The translations under genes and the position numbers were made by a program. The notes below the pieces were generated by a model. It was given only the letters and a program-made list of their open reading frames with translations. It did no database searches and had not been told where the DNA came from. From Evansella caseinilytica (GTDB lineage Bacteria > Bacillota > Bacilli > Bacillales > Salisediminibacteriaceae), in assembly GCF_900107275.1 (NCBI RefSeq), contig NZ_FNPI01000006.1, positions 1-64,000 on the forward strand: a stretch of 64,000 nucleotides of DNA, in the 5' to 3' direction. Below are positions 42,115 to 51,760 of the stretch, piece by piece. Numbering within the stretch: the stretch's first letter is position 1; every line of letters starts with the position of its first letter.

Positions 42115-44223
42115 GTGTTTCGAAAATTACTCTGTACGTTAGTGACGATCATTACATTGAGTGCATGGATTGTTAGCCATGGCGGAGAAGTACACGCAAG
42201 TAATGCAACGAACGATTTGTCGAATGTCAATTATGCGGAGGAAGTCATTTATCACATTGTAACAGATCGGTTTAAAGACGGAGATCCTGACAACAATCCT
42301 CAAGGACAGCTGTTTAGTAATGGTTGCAGTGATCTCACAAAGTATTGCGGTGGTGACTGGCAGGGCATTATCGATGAAATTGAAAGCGGTTACCTACCGG
42401 ATATGGGAATTACTGCTCTGTGGATCTCCCCTCCTGTTGAGAATGTATTTGATTTACATCCTGAAGGTTTTTCCTCTTATCACGGGTATTGGGCCCGAGA
42501 CTTTAAAAAGACAAACCCTTTCTTCGGAGATTTTGATGATTTTTCCCGACTAATCGAAACAGCTCATGCACATGACATAAAAGTAGTTATTGATTTTGTA
42601 CCTAACCATACTTCCCCTGTAGACATCGAGGATGGTGCATTGTATGACAACGGTACATTACTGGGCCACTATTCAACGGATGCAAACAATTATTTTTATA
42701 ACTATGGTGGTTCAGACTTCTCAGACTATGAAAATAGCATCTATCGAAACTTGTATGATTTAGCAAGTCTTAACCAGCAACATTCCTTTATTGATAAATA
42801 CTTAAAAGAATCTATTCAATTATGGTTGGATACGGGAATTGACGGGATTCGCGTGGATGCGGTTGCACACATGCCTTTGGGCTGGCAAAAAGCATTTATC
42901 TCATCTGTCTATGATTACAATCCAGTTTTTACCTTTGGTGAATGGTTTACAGGAGCACAAGGCAGCAATCATTACCACCATTTTGTCAACAACAGTGGCA
43001 TGAGCGCCCTTGATTTTCGCTATGCTCAGGTAGCGCAGGATGTATTAAGAAATCAAAAGGGAACGATGCATGACATTTACGACATGTTGGCAAGCACTCA
43101 ATTAGATTATGAGCGGCCGCAAGATCAAGTAACCTTTATTGATAATCATGATATCGATCGCTTTACGGTGGAAGGCCGAGATACAAGGACAACGGACATC
43201 GGACTGGCATTTCTTTTGACATCAAGAGGCGTACCGGCTATTTATTATGGTACGGAAAACTATATGACTGGTAAAGGAGATCCAGGAAACAGAAAAATGA
43301 TGGAGAGCTTTGATCAAACAACGACAGCCTATCAGGTCATCCAAAAGCTGGCACCGCTCCGACAAGAAAATAAAGCGGTGGCATATGGTTCAACAAAAGA
43401 ACGTTGGATTAACGATGATGTGCTCATTTATGAACGATCGTTTAATGGAGATTATCTTTTAGTCGCAATTAATAAAAATGTAAATCAAGCTTATACTATT
43501 TCCGGTTTGCTCACGGAAATGCCCGCGCAAGTCTATCATGATGTTTTAGACAGCTTATTAGACGGTCAATCGTTAGCAGTAAAAGAAAATGGTACAGTTG
43601 ATTCCTTTCTGCTAGGACCAGGTGAAGTAAGTGTATGGCAGCATATAAGTGAAAGTGGTTCCGCTCCTGTTATTGGTCAAGTAGGCCCGCCTATGGGGAA
43701 ACCTGGAGATGCTGTGAAGATTAGTGGCAGCGGATTTGGTTCTGAGCCTGGCACCGTGTACTTTAGAGATACGAAAATAGACGTGTTAACTTGGGATGAT
43801 GAAACGATTGTGATCACACTGCCGGAAACATTAGGAGGAAAAGCGCAAATCAGTGTTACTAACTCTGACGGCGTGACAAGTAACGGCTATGATTTTCAGT
43901 TGTTGACAGGTAAGCAGGAATCTGTTCGTTTCGTTGTGGATAATGCGCATACCAATTATGGGGAAAATGTTTATCTTGTTGGAAATGTTCCTGAGCTTGG
44001 GAATTGGAACCCTGCCGACGCAATCGGACCAATGTTTAATCAAGTCGTTTATTCCTATCCAACCTGGTATTACGATGTCAGTGTTCCCGCGGATACCGCG
44101 TTGGAATTTAAGTTTATTATTGTCGATGGAAATGGAAATGTTACTTGGGAAAGCGGGGGTAATCACAATTATCGTGTTACCTCGGGAAGCACGGATACTG
44201 TTCGTGTAAGTTTTCGAAGGTAA
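42115..44223 (+). CDS. cgt: cyclomaltodextrin glucanotransferase (gamma-CGTase type)
   Basis: 702 residues, GTG start after GAGGAGG. The signal peptide is 28 residues, cut after EVHA. The five CGTase domains A/B, C, D (IPT) and E (CBM20) are present. Catalytic residues in mature numbering: D220 (GIRVDAVAHM), E248 (FTFGEWF), D318 (FIDNHD). The central aromatic is Y186 (RNLYDLA). Where most CGTases have Lys (K232 in the Bacillus circulans enzyme) there is A223, and G255 lies in TGAQGS. Both residues match the Bacillus clarkii gamma-CGTase. The enzyme converts starch to cyclodextrins outside the cell. Confidence 0.97.
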   Translation: MFRKLLCTLVTIITLSAWIVSHGGEVHASNATNDLSNVNYAEEVIYHIVTDRFKDGDPDNNPQGQLFSNGCSDLTKYCGGDWQGIIDEIESGYLPDMGITALWISPPVENVFDLHPEGFSSYHGYWARDFKKTNPFFGDFDDFSRLIETAHAHDIKVVIDFVPNHTSPVDIEDGALYDNGTLLGHYSTDANNYFYNYGGSDFSDYENSIYRNLYDLASLNQQHSFIDKYLKESIQLWLDTGIDGIRVDAVAHMPLGWQKAFISSVYDYNPVFTFGEWFTGAQGSNHYHHFVNNSGMSALDFRYAQVAQDVLRNQKGTMHDIYDMLASTQLDYERPQDQVTFIDNHDIDRFTVEGRDTRTTDIGLAFLLTSRGVPAIYYGTENYMTGKGDPGNRKMMESFDQTTTAYQVIQKLAPLRQENKAVAYGSTKERWINDDVLIYERSFNGDYLLVAINKNVNQAYTISGLLTEMPAQVYHDVLDSLLDGQSLAVKENGTVDSFLLGPGEVSVWQHISESGSAPVIGQVGPPMGKPGDAVKISGSGFGSEPGTVYFRDTKIDVLTWDDETIVITLPETLGGKAQISVTNSDGVTSNGYDFQLLTGKQESVRFVVDNAHTNYGENVYLVGNVPELGNWNPADAIGPMFNQVVYSYPTWYYDVSVPADTALEFKFIIVDGNGNVTWESGGNHNYRVTSGSTDTVRVSFRR

Positions 44224-44250
44224 ACGAATCTTTGGGTACCTGATTATAGA

Positions 44251-44403
44251 AGTGTTTGTTCAAAAAGATTGCTTTTTATCTTTTTGAACAAACACGAGAT
44301 GATGAAATGAGTAGAGCCGATGCATTCTTTTTCAGCCGGCTATGAGTGGTTTTCTCGTAGCCGGCTGCATCGAGCTGAACCGTTGCTTTTTTGAACAAAC
44401 ACT
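44251..44403 (+). repeat. MITE-like repeat copy D, full length
   Basis: A complete 153-bp copy. It begins AGTGTTTGTTCAAAAAG and ends CTTTTTTGAACAAACACT, near-perfect terminal inverted repeats of 17 bp. The first hairpin is GTGTTTGTTCAAAAAGAT/ATCTTTTTGAACAAACAC; the inner hairpin is GCCGGCTATGAG/CTCGTAGCCGGC. It lies between the CGTase gene and the GH13 lipoprotein gene, so it can act as terminator or RNA-processing site between them. Confidence 0.9.
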
Positions 44404-44437
44404 TTAAAGTAATGAAATGAATCTAGGAGGAACAATG

Positions 44438-46435
44438 ATGCGGCGGGTTTTCTTTACATTATTTTTATTGTCAATGTTGTTGTTTTTTGGTTGTTCTCCA
44501 GACGAAACGTCATCAACAGAGGATATGGAAGCTGGACAGGTAGAATTAACAGAAGATGACGAACAGGCGGATGAGACGCTTGCTTTAGTAGATATTGAAC
44601 AAAACATCGAATGGGCAGAAGAAGCAATATTTTATCAAGTGTTTGTACGGAGCTTTTACGACGGATCTGGTGATGGTATCGGCGATTTTAAAGGGTTAAA
44701 GGAACAAATCCCTTATTTTGTTGAATTGGGGGTAGATGCATTATGGCTGATGCCAATAAACAAAGCGAGCTCCTACCATGGGTATGATGTGGAAGACTAT
44801 TATGACATTGAACCTGACTTAGGGTCTATGGCTGATTTTGCTGCTTTTTTAGAAGAAGCGCATGAAAATAATATCAAAGTAATCTTAGACTTTGTGGTTA
44901 ACCATACGTCCATCAACCACGAGTGGTTTCAAACGGCATTGGCCGACCAGGAAAGTGAATATCATGATTATTATATTTGGGATGATCATGAAACGTATCA
45001 AGGGCAGGAGTCTAACGAGCAAGGATGGCATGAAATAGATGGAAGAATATATTCCGGACATTACAACAATGATATGCCTGACTTAAATTATCGAAATCCG
45101 GCTGTCAGAGAAGAAGTGAAAGCGATTGCGAGCTTTTGGATAAATAAAGGTGTGGACGGATTTCGATTGGATGGCGCACCGGAAATTGATGAAGATGAGA
45201 AGCAGACCATTGAGTGGTGGCGTGAATTTAACGCCCATGTAAAGTCTGAAAATCCGGAAGCGTTTATTGTAGGTGAAAACTGGTTTCACACAATAGATGG
45301 TATTCGACCATATTACAGTGCGATGGAATCGTCCTTTAACTTTGTATTAACGGAAGACATTCTTGATTTTACCAATGGTGTCACAATGGATCTTGTAGAG
45401 GAAGTCAATGGAATGCGAGAACAATATTTGCGATTTTCCAATGCGAGAGGACAGGATTTTATTATTGATGCGACGATGATTGGCAATCACGATCTCGATC
45501 GAGTTGTATCAAGGTTTGATGGAGATAGGGAGAAAGCCAAGCTTGCCGCGAGCGTATTAATGACATTACCGGGAACCCCTTTTATCTATTATGGTGAAGA
45601 GCTTGGCCAGGAAGGGCAACGGCCTGATGACAATCGTCGGGAACCGTTTAGTTGGTACAAGGAAGCAAAAGGTCCGGGAATGACAGTGATGAACGACCGA
45701 TTTTTTCACTCTAGTGCATATACGCACCCTAACGATGGCATTTCCCTGGAGGAACAAAAAGGTGTGGCGGGAAGTGTGTATGAGCATTACAAAAAATTGA
45801 TTGCTATACGTAAAGATCACCCGATGTTGTTTACCGGGAATTATGAGACAATCGACACGGAATTTGGTCTCTACGGGTATACGGTTCATGATGAGGATTC
45901 GGATTACCAGCTGACGATGATTCACAACCAACGAAATGAAGAACGAACGGTAAAAGCAAGCGAGAATGAGCTTGAAGAGCTTTTGACCGGGGCCGCTTAT
46001 TCCAGTGGGGATGACATTACGTTGCCTCCGTATCATTCCATTATTTTGAAATCCGCAAAACATACAATACCGGTAGAAGAAGTAGTCGCTGAAATTCCAG
46101 ACTTAGACTATTCGGTGACATTCCAAGTGACAGTGCCGGAGGAGACGCCGGTTGATGATGATATTTATCTAGTGGGTGAGTTTAATCAATGGGATCCTGA
46201 AGACGAACAATACATTCTGAATCAGGTTGATGATTATGTTTATGAAATAACAATCGATGGGAAGGCTTTTTCAATGATTCAATATAAGATCACCCGAGGA
46301 GATTGGGATAGTCGGGAGCAAAATAGCGCTGGAGAAGATTTAATCGGCGAAAGGCAGACCGAAAACCGTATTTACCAGTTTAGCAACAATGAGCATGTGG
46401 AAGAAGTGGTAATAGAATCGTGGGCGGACCAATGA
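44438..46435 (+). CDS. GH13-family alpha-amylase-like lipoprotein with C-terminal starch-binding-like domain
   Basis: 665 residues from the ATG at 44438, 7 bases after AGGAGG (ATG at 44435 is also possible). The lipobox is LFFGC with C19. The GH13 regions are complete: region I VILDFVVNH, II DGFRLDGAP, III AFIVGENWF, IV IIGNHDLDR, with catalytic D/E/D. The C-terminal part (about 560-660) resembles a CBM20/48 starch-binding fold (DIYLVGEFNQWDPEDEQYIL). It likely degrades cyclodextrins or maltodextrins at the cell surface, following the CGTase. Exact product specificity is unknown. Confidence 0.9.
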   Translation: MRRVFFTLFLLSMLLFFGCSPDETSSTEDMEAGQVELTEDDEQADETLALVDIEQNIEWAEEAIFYQVFVRSFYDGSGDGIGDFKGLKEQIPYFVELGVDALWLMPINKASSYHGYDVEDYYDIEPDLGSMADFAAFLEEAHENNIKVILDFVVNHTSINHEWFQTALADQESEYHDYYIWDDHETYQGQESNEQGWHEIDGRIYSGHYNNDMPDLNYRNPAVREEVKAIASFWINKGVDGFRLDGAPEIDEDEKQTIEWWREFNAHVKSENPEAFIVGENWFHTIDGIRPYYSAMESSFNFVLTEDILDFTNGVTMDLVEEVNGMREQYLRFSNARGQDFIIDATMIGNHDLDRVVSRFDGDREKAKLAASVLMTLPGTPFIYYGEELGQEGQRPDDNRREPFSWYKEAKGPGMTVMNDRFFHSSAYTHPNDGISLEEQKGVAGSVYEHYKKLIAIRKDHPMLFTGNYETIDTEFGLYGYTVHDEDSDYQLTMIHNQRNEERTVKASENELEELLTGAAYSSGDDITLPPYHSIILKSAKHTIPVEEVVAEIPDLDYSVTFQVTVPEETPVDDDIYLVGEFNQWDPEDEQYILNQVDDYVYEITIDGKAFSMIQYKITRGDWDSREQNSAGEDLIGERQTENRIYQFSNNEHVEEVVIESWADQ

Positions 46436-46569
46436 TGATTTAATAAGAGAGAGGAATGCCGGCAAACAAAGCAAACACAAGTATCCTTAAAAGAAAGCTG
46501 CGTTCGTTTAGCTGTAGGGTATTTGTATTAAAATCAGCGATCTCTCAAAAGGGCCCCCCCCTTTTTCTA

Positions 46570-46616
46570 AGTGTATGTTCAAAAAGATCGTTTTATTATC
46601 TTTTTGAACATACACG
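46570..46616. repeat. isolated hairpin of the MITE family (copy H)
   Basis: GTGTATGTTCAAAAAGAT and ATCTTTTTGAACATACAC form a perfect 18-bp stem. Compared with copy D, both arms carry T-to-A and A-to-T changes at the same base pair, keeping the pairing. The rest of the element is absent. It lies after the GH13 gene and may terminate its transcript. Confidence 0.75.
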
Positions 46617-46950
46617 CTAAAATGAATAAGATTCACCGTCATCCGGGACTAAAACTAAAACGTTGGAAGTCATCTGATTATCTCCCGCATTTCCATAGAT
46701 GACAAACGATTTTTGTGACTTTCTTCCTCTTCGCACATTTATTTTGTTTATTGAGGAGGGACAGTTGCAGAACAAAATTCGATAGGGTAAAGCGGGTTTT
46801 CCACTTCCCTATCCGCCCTCTTTTCTTATCCAACTCCTTTCCCGGATCTTTGACATTTGCAGAAAAATTACGTATTATTGGGAAGTAAAGTTTTTTTGGT
46901 TGCTTGATGAACCAACAATTTTGAAAAAGTTTCAATTCAATCATTCGAAG

Positions 46951-47130
46951 AGCTGTCTAGCTGCAGCGCTTATCGACTAGAAAACTTCCCTCTCCTCGTT
47001 TACGATAAGTCATCGTGCCATCGCGGGCGATGGGACTTGAACGAAAGATTCCCATCTTTCGACTCTCCTTTATCTCACTCGGGTCAGTCCAGTTTTTACG
47101 TCGATGGGCAAAGCGCTTCCGCTTTTCTTA
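46951..47130 (+). repeat. Bacillaceae intergenic repeat, AGCTGTCTAGCTGCAGCGC type
   Basis: Begins AGCTGTCTAGCTGCAGCGCT and ends AAGCGCTTCCGCTTTTCTTA. I know closely related ends (GTCTAGCTCCAGCGCC...GCGCTTGCGCTTTTCTTA) from repeated intergenic sequences in Bacillus and Geobacillus genomes. The centre is diverged. No gene was found in 46436-47440. Confidence 0.6.
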
Positions 47131-47534
47131 TAAGGAGGGTTGTTAAAACGTGGGTGCAGTATATATTCGATTTCGTTTATTTACTTTATGCAACTAAATG
47201 AATAGTGCTTAAAGTCTCTGCCTGTGCGCGGAGTAAACGGGATCAGTCTGCCCTTTTTTAACAATCTTCATGACATATTCAATCAACGGTATGTGAAGGA
47301 AGGCGGGTCATTCTGCCTTTCTTTATTTATGCGGCAATGAAATTCTCCATATAAAAGCAGCTTTTACGAAAAAAGCTAACGCTATTGATACAAAGACCAT
47401 CATTTTTTGTCATGCTGAAAAGCCATGGTCGTTCTGAATAGCTGCTTTTGCAGGATTGGATGATTTATTCATTGCTGGCGTTTCCCATGTTTCAGCCCAT
47501 GACGATAAAGTCGGGCTTTTCCCTTTACTCTGAT

Positions 47535-47560
47535 CACAGGCGGATTGCCTGTGTTTTTTT
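47535..47560 (+). terminator. probable transcription attenuator before erm
   Basis: CACAGGC-GGATT-GCCTGTG followed by TTTTTTT is a textbook intrinsic terminator, 60 bp upstream of the methyltransferase start and inside its leader. ermK of Bacillus licheniformis is controlled by transcription attenuation. A possible leader frame begins at ATG 47460 ([19 protein letters not shown]) and passes the hairpin; it does not match known leader peptides. Confidence 0.65.
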
Positions 47561-47619
47561 GTGCAAAAAAAATTATTCCGTGCAATTTATTTGCTCCAGG
47601 GAAGGGATGGGACGCTACA

Positions 47620-48486
47620 ATGACGAAAAAAACGCATAAATACAGCAGTAAGAAATTAAGCCGGGGAGAACCTCCCAATTTTTCCGGACAGCATTTCATG
47701 CATAACAAAAAGCTGTTGACTGAAATGGTTCACAAAGCCAAGGTTGGCAAAAGCGATACGGTTTTGGAACTGGGAGCAGGGAAAGGAGCGTTAACGACAG
47801 TGCTGGGCGAAAAAGCCGGCAAAGTGCTGGCGGTGGAATACGACGCTCAGCTGGTCGGTATTCTTAAGCAGAAAACCGCCGAATATCAAAATACGAAAAT
47901 TATTCATCAAGACATTTTGAGCCTTCGTTTGCCAAAGGAAAAATTCGTAGTCGTCTCCAATATACCGTATGCGATTACAACGCCAATCATGAAATGGCTT
48001 CTTCACCACCCTGCCACTGGCCTGCAGAGGGGTGTCATCGTTATGGAAAAGGGAGCGGCAAGAAGATTTACGGCGAAAACGGTCAAAAATGTTGATGTTC
48101 TGGCCTGGCGGATGTGGTTTGATATCCGCTATGTCAAAGGAATTTCCAGAGATAATTTTTCACCGCCGCCAAGCGTGGATTCTGCTATGGTTTATATCAA
48201 CCGGAAGAAGGCGCCGATGCTGCCGACGAAAGACTATGCGGCGTTTTTAGGACTTGTAGAATATGCGCTGAAAGAACCGCGGGCAAGTATCGATACGGCG
48301 TTGAGAGGGATATTTACATCGCCGCAATTAAAGCGGTTGAAGCAAGCGATCGGAGCTTCAGCGGAAACGCCGATTGGGATGCTGGCGGAAAACCAGTGGG
48401 GAGTTGTTTTCAACTCAATGACTCAGTACGTTCAACGCTCTCTTTGGCCGCGAATCACAAAAAGCCGGCGCCGGCGCTGGCGATGA
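47620..48486 (+). CDS. erm: Erm-family 23S rRNA adenine N6-methyltransferase (ErmD/ErmK-like)
   Basis: 288 residues from the ATG at 47620. The opening ([20 protein letters not shown]) and [11 protein letters not shown] match the ErmD/ErmK/Erm(34) group of Bacillus. SAM-binding motif I is [12 protein letters not shown], and the catalytic motif IV is [11 protein letters not shown]. It would dimethylate A2058 of 23S rRNA and give macrolide, lincosamide and streptogramin B resistance. The tail SRRRRWR is basic. It is probably intrinsic to the species, since no mobile genes flank it, and is controlled by the upstream attenuator. Confidence 0.95.
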   Translation: MTKKTHKYSSKKLSRGEPPNFSGQHFMHNKKLLTEMVHKAKVGKSDTVLELGAGKGALTTVLGEKAGKVLAVEYDAQLVGILKQKTAEYQNTKIIHQDILSLRLPKEKFVVVSNIPYAITTPIMKWLLHHPATGLQRGVIVMEKGAARRFTAKTVKNVDVLAWRMWFDIRYVKGISRDNFSPPPSVDSAMVYINRKKAPMLPTKDYAAFLGLVEYALKEPRASIDTALRGIFTSPQLKRLKQAIGASAETPIGMLAENQWGVVFNSMTQYVQRSLWPRITKSRRRRWR

Positions 48487-48931
48487 TGATGTGCAGGGAA
48501 AAATCAAGCCGGACAAGAGCTAAAGTAAACAGAACCGGTGTATGAATATAGCTGGTGGCGGATACTGGGGTCGGCGGCAATCCGTTCGGCTCCCGCCGCT
48601 CAGATATTTAACGCCATATAGCAAAGTACACAGTGCTGCCGCCTTCCACCTTCTTTCAAGCATGCGGCCATTACAGCCCGAGATTCCGATTGTTCCGAAG
48701 CGTGTGGAAAACTTCAAAAATATGGCAGTGTTATTAACTGGAGCAGTTAGCGAAAAAAAGCTAATCGTCCTTGTCCTCCTATGTAGCGCTTATTGGAAAA
48801 AAATTGTGTAAAATAACGTAAAACGATGAAAAAAGAGTATGTCATGCATACGGTGAAGCCCCGTGAAATAAAGGTTTTTCGTTTCTTCCATCCTTATTCA
48901 GAAACCATGCAACACACTTTTAGGAGTTGGT
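48487..48931. other. intergenic, no convincing gene
   Basis: An 89-residue plus-strand frame (48542-48811) has no good ribosome binding site and no recognisable domain. The regulatory signals for nirB follow from 48932. Confidence 0.4.
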
Positions 48932-48947
48932 TGTGATTTTCATCACT
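48932..48947 (+). promoter_or_regulatory. FNR-type box upstream of nirB
   Basis: TGTGA-TTTTCA-TCACT matches the FNR/CRP-type consensus TGTGA-N6-TCACA with one change. Candidate -10 boxes TTAAAT (48975) and TATACT (48980) place the box about 47-53 bp before transcription start. This fits induction of nitrite reduction under oxygen limitation. Confidence 0.72.
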
Positions 48948-49089
48948 GTGCTATGTCATGTCTCTTGGTATCCTTTAAATATACTTAATAAAGAAATATG
49001 TTTTTAAAAGTGAAAATCTTCACAAACACACCTTTTTTTAAATGGTTTTATGTGAACTAATGAACAAGGCATAGAAAGGACGAGATATC

Positions 49090-51492
49090 ATGAAGAAGCT
49101 TGTAATGATTGGGAACGGTATGGCAGGGGTACGAAGTATAGAAGAAATCTTGAAAAGAGACCCTTCCCGTTATGAGATAACGATTATCGGAGATGAAGCA
49201 CATCCAAACTATAATCGTATTATGCTTTCCAATGTTCTTCAAGGCAAAACAGCGTTAGATGACATTACCATCAACGATTGGTCTTGGTATAAGGTAAATA
49301 ATATCAACCTGATGACGGGGGAGAAAGTGACTTCCATTGATCGGGAAGCGAAGTCAGTAACAACAGAGAAAGGCAGTGAAATCCCTTACGATATCCTGAT
49401 TATTGCTACAGGGTCCAGCTCCTTTATTTTGCCGCTTCCGGGGAGTGATTTGGACGGGGTCATCGGTTTTAGAACAATAGAAGATACAGAAAAAATGATT
49501 GAAATTGCTGAAAGGAAAAAGAAAGCCGTCGTCATCGGTGGCGGTCTATTAGGTCTTGAAGCAGCAAGAGGATTAATAGACCGCGGCATGGACGTGCATG
49601 TCATCCACCTTTTGCCGACACTAATGGAACAGCAATTAGACGCGCCTGCTGCTCGGATGTTGAAAAAAGACTTAGAAAAACAGGGAATGAAATTTAAAAT
49701 GGAAAAGCAGACAGCTGAAATTTTAGGAGAAACAGCTGTTGAAGGTGTTCGTTTTAACGACGGGGAAGAGCTGGCCTGTGATCTTGTAGTGATGGCAGTA
49801 GGGATTCGTCCAAACGCGGCGCTTGCCAAAGCGTGCGGTTTGGAAGTCAACCGGGCCATCGTCGTAGATGATCATATGCGCACAATTGATCCAGCCGTTT
49901 ATGCGGTAGGCGAGTGCGCTGAGCATAGGGGAATGGCTTATGGATTAGTGGCGCCACTCTATGAACAAGGGCAAGCATTAGCGGATGCTTTAACCGGTCG
50001 CGAGAGTGAAGGGTATCAAGGAAGTATTCTTTCTACTCAATTAAAAGTAGCAGGATGCGATTTGTTCTCCGGCGGTAAAATTCATGAAGATGATCACACA
50101 GAAGCGATTGTGGTGCAGGATGCCGTTGCGGGTGTGTATAAAAAAATATTAGTTGAAGATAACAAAATAACAGGAATCGTGCTTTATGGTGATGCAAGTG
50201 ATGGGAATCGTCTGTTCTCAATGTTAAAGAAGGGGACGGATATTTCAGAATTTACTACAGCGGCGGTGTTGCAAAAAGCAGGGGAAACAGATGATTCCGC
50301 TTTGTTGGCTGAGATGCCGGCTGATGAAACTGTATGTGGTTGTAACGGTGTGACGAAAGGAACGATCGTTCAGTCTATCTTGGAAGAGAATTTAACGACG
50401 TTTGATGATGTGAAAAAGTGCACAAAGGCAGGGGGATCTTGTGGAAAATGTCGTCCAATGGTCGAAGGGCTTCTTTCACTCACACTGGGGGATGGTTTTG
50501 ATGCTTCCGCTCAGACGAGTGGTATGTGTGAATGTACCGATTTGTCACGTGATGAGGTTGTGGACCAAATAAAAGACAAAGGTCTTCAATCACCGATGGA
50601 AGTACGTTACGTGTTAGGCTTTAAAAATCCTGAAGGCTGTTCAAAATGTCGTCCGGCACTTAACTATTATATGAGAATGTTGCGCCCGACAGAGTATGAA
50701 GACGATAAATCATCTCGATTTGTTAATGAACGAATGGAAGGCAATATTCAAAAAGATGGCACATTTTCTGTTATTCCTCGTATGTACGGCGGGGTAACGA
50801 GCGCAGATGATCTCATTCGTATGGGGGAAGTAGCCAAAAAATATCATGTCCCGCTTGTTAAAGTAACTGGTGCAAGTCGAATTGGTTTATATGGAGTAAA
50901 AAAAGAGGATCTTCCCCACGTGTGGGAAGAGTTAGGAATGCGTTCAGGCTATGCTTATTCTAAATCACTTCGCAATGTTAAATCGTGTGTCGGCTCACGC
51001 TACTGCCGTTTCGGGACGCAAGATTCATTAGGATTAGGTATTAAGCTGGAAAAAGAGCTCGAGATGGTGGATACACCTCATAAAATGAAAATGGGAGTGA
51101 CAGGATGTCCGCGAAACTGCGCAGAAGTCCTGACGAAAGATTTTGGCGTCGTTTGTGTGGAAAATGGTTATCAACTGTATATCGGTGGTAATGGCGGTAC
51201 GGAGGTAAGGGAGTGTGACTACCTTAAAATCGTTGCTAGTGAAGAAGAAGTGGTTACTTATGCGAAAGCTTATACCCAATATTACCGTGAAACAGCGATT
51301 TATGGAGAGAGAACGGCTCCGTGGGTAGAGCGGTTAGGTATTGAAACAATTAAAACAGTGTTGCTTGATGATGAACATCGTGACTACTATGTCCATCGTT
51401 TTTCTGAAGCGCGCGATACCTACCAAGAAGCATGGGGAACAGCACTTAAGAAACAGGATAATAAAAACTTATATCAAGTGATTAAAATTTAA
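49090..51492 (+). CDS. nirB: nitrite reductase [NAD(P)H] large subunit
   Basis: 800 residues, ATG after AAAGGACGAG. Domain order: FAD domain (MIGNGMAGVRSIEEIL), NAD domain (VIGGGLLGLEAARGL), two BFD-like [2Fe-2S] domains (CGCNGVTKGT, CGKCRPMVEG; CECTDLS), then the sulfite/nitrite reductase half with siroheme/[4Fe-4S] cysteines in CVGSRYCRFG and TGCPRNCAE. It reduces nitrite to ammonium with NAD(P)H in the cytoplasm. The stop codon TAA overlaps the first base of repeat copy E, which separates it from nirD. Confidence 0.97.
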   Translation: MKKLVMIGNGMAGVRSIEEILKRDPSRYEITIIGDEAHPNYNRIMLSNVLQGKTALDDITINDWSWYKVNNINLMTGEKVTSIDREAKSVTTEKGSEIPYDILIIATGSSSFILPLPGSDLDGVIGFRTIEDTEKMIEIAERKKKAVVIGGGLLGLEAARGLIDRGMDVHVIHLLPTLMEQQLDAPAARMLKKDLEKQGMKFKMEKQTAEILGETAVEGVRFNDGEELACDLVVMAVGIRPNAALAKACGLEVNRAIVVDDHMRTIDPAVYAVGECAEHRGMAYGLVAPLYEQGQALADALTGRESEGYQGSILSTQLKVAGCDLFSGGKIHEDDHTEAIVVQDAVAGVYKKILVEDNKITGIVLYGDASDGNRLFSMLKKGTDISEFTTAAVLQKAGETDDSALLAEMPADETVCGCNGVTKGTIVQSILEENLTTFDDVKKCTKAGGSCGKCRPMVEGLLSLTLGDGFDASAQTSGMCECTDLSRDEVVDQIKDKGLQSPMEVRYVLGFKNPEGCSKCRPALNYYMRMLRPTEYEDDKSSRFVNERMEGNIQKDGTFSVIPRMYGGVTSADDLIRMGEVAKKYHVPLVKVTGASRIGLYGVKKEDLPHVWEELGMRSGYAYSKSLRNVKSCVGSRYCRFGTQDSLGLGIKLEKELEMVDTPHKMKMGVTGCPRNCAEVLTKDFGVVCVENGYQLYIGGNGGTEVRECDYLKIVASEEEVVTYAKAYTQYYRETAIYGERTAPWVERLGIETIKTVLLDDEHRDYYVHRFSEARDTYQEAWGTALKKQDNKNLYQVIKI

Positions 51493-51690
51493 GTGTTTGT
51501 TCAAAAAGATCGTTTTTTATCTTTTTGAACAAACACGAAGCAATGGGTGAAGCCGATGCATTCTTTTCAAACCGGCTAGGAGTGGTTTTCTCGGAACCAG
51601 GATGGTGACATTCCGCCGTTGCCCATAGGACGTGGGCAACGGCGGAATTGGGTGCATCGAGCGGAACCATTGCCTTTTTGAACATCTTCT
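51492..51690 (+). repeat. MITE-like repeat copy E, inside the nir operon
   Basis: Starts AGTGTTTGTTCAAAAAG at the last base of the nirB stop. The first hairpin stem is a perfect 18 bp. The centre holds an extra hairpin, ATTCCGCCGTTGCCC/GGGCAACGGCGGAAT. It ends ACCATTGCCTTTTTGAACAT. TTTAA occurs just outside both ends (51488 and 51691 region), a possible target-site duplication. Confidence 0.85.
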
Positions 51691-51760
51691 TTAACAGTTT
51701 TCGTAATGAGATAAGTCAAAATGAAAATACGTTTTGTTAACCGAAAGAGAGGAGAAAGCC

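Noticed and set aside
46678-46944. 88-residue lysine-rich minus-strand frame
   Set aside because: No start signal or family; composition follows from A/T-rich intergenic DNA.
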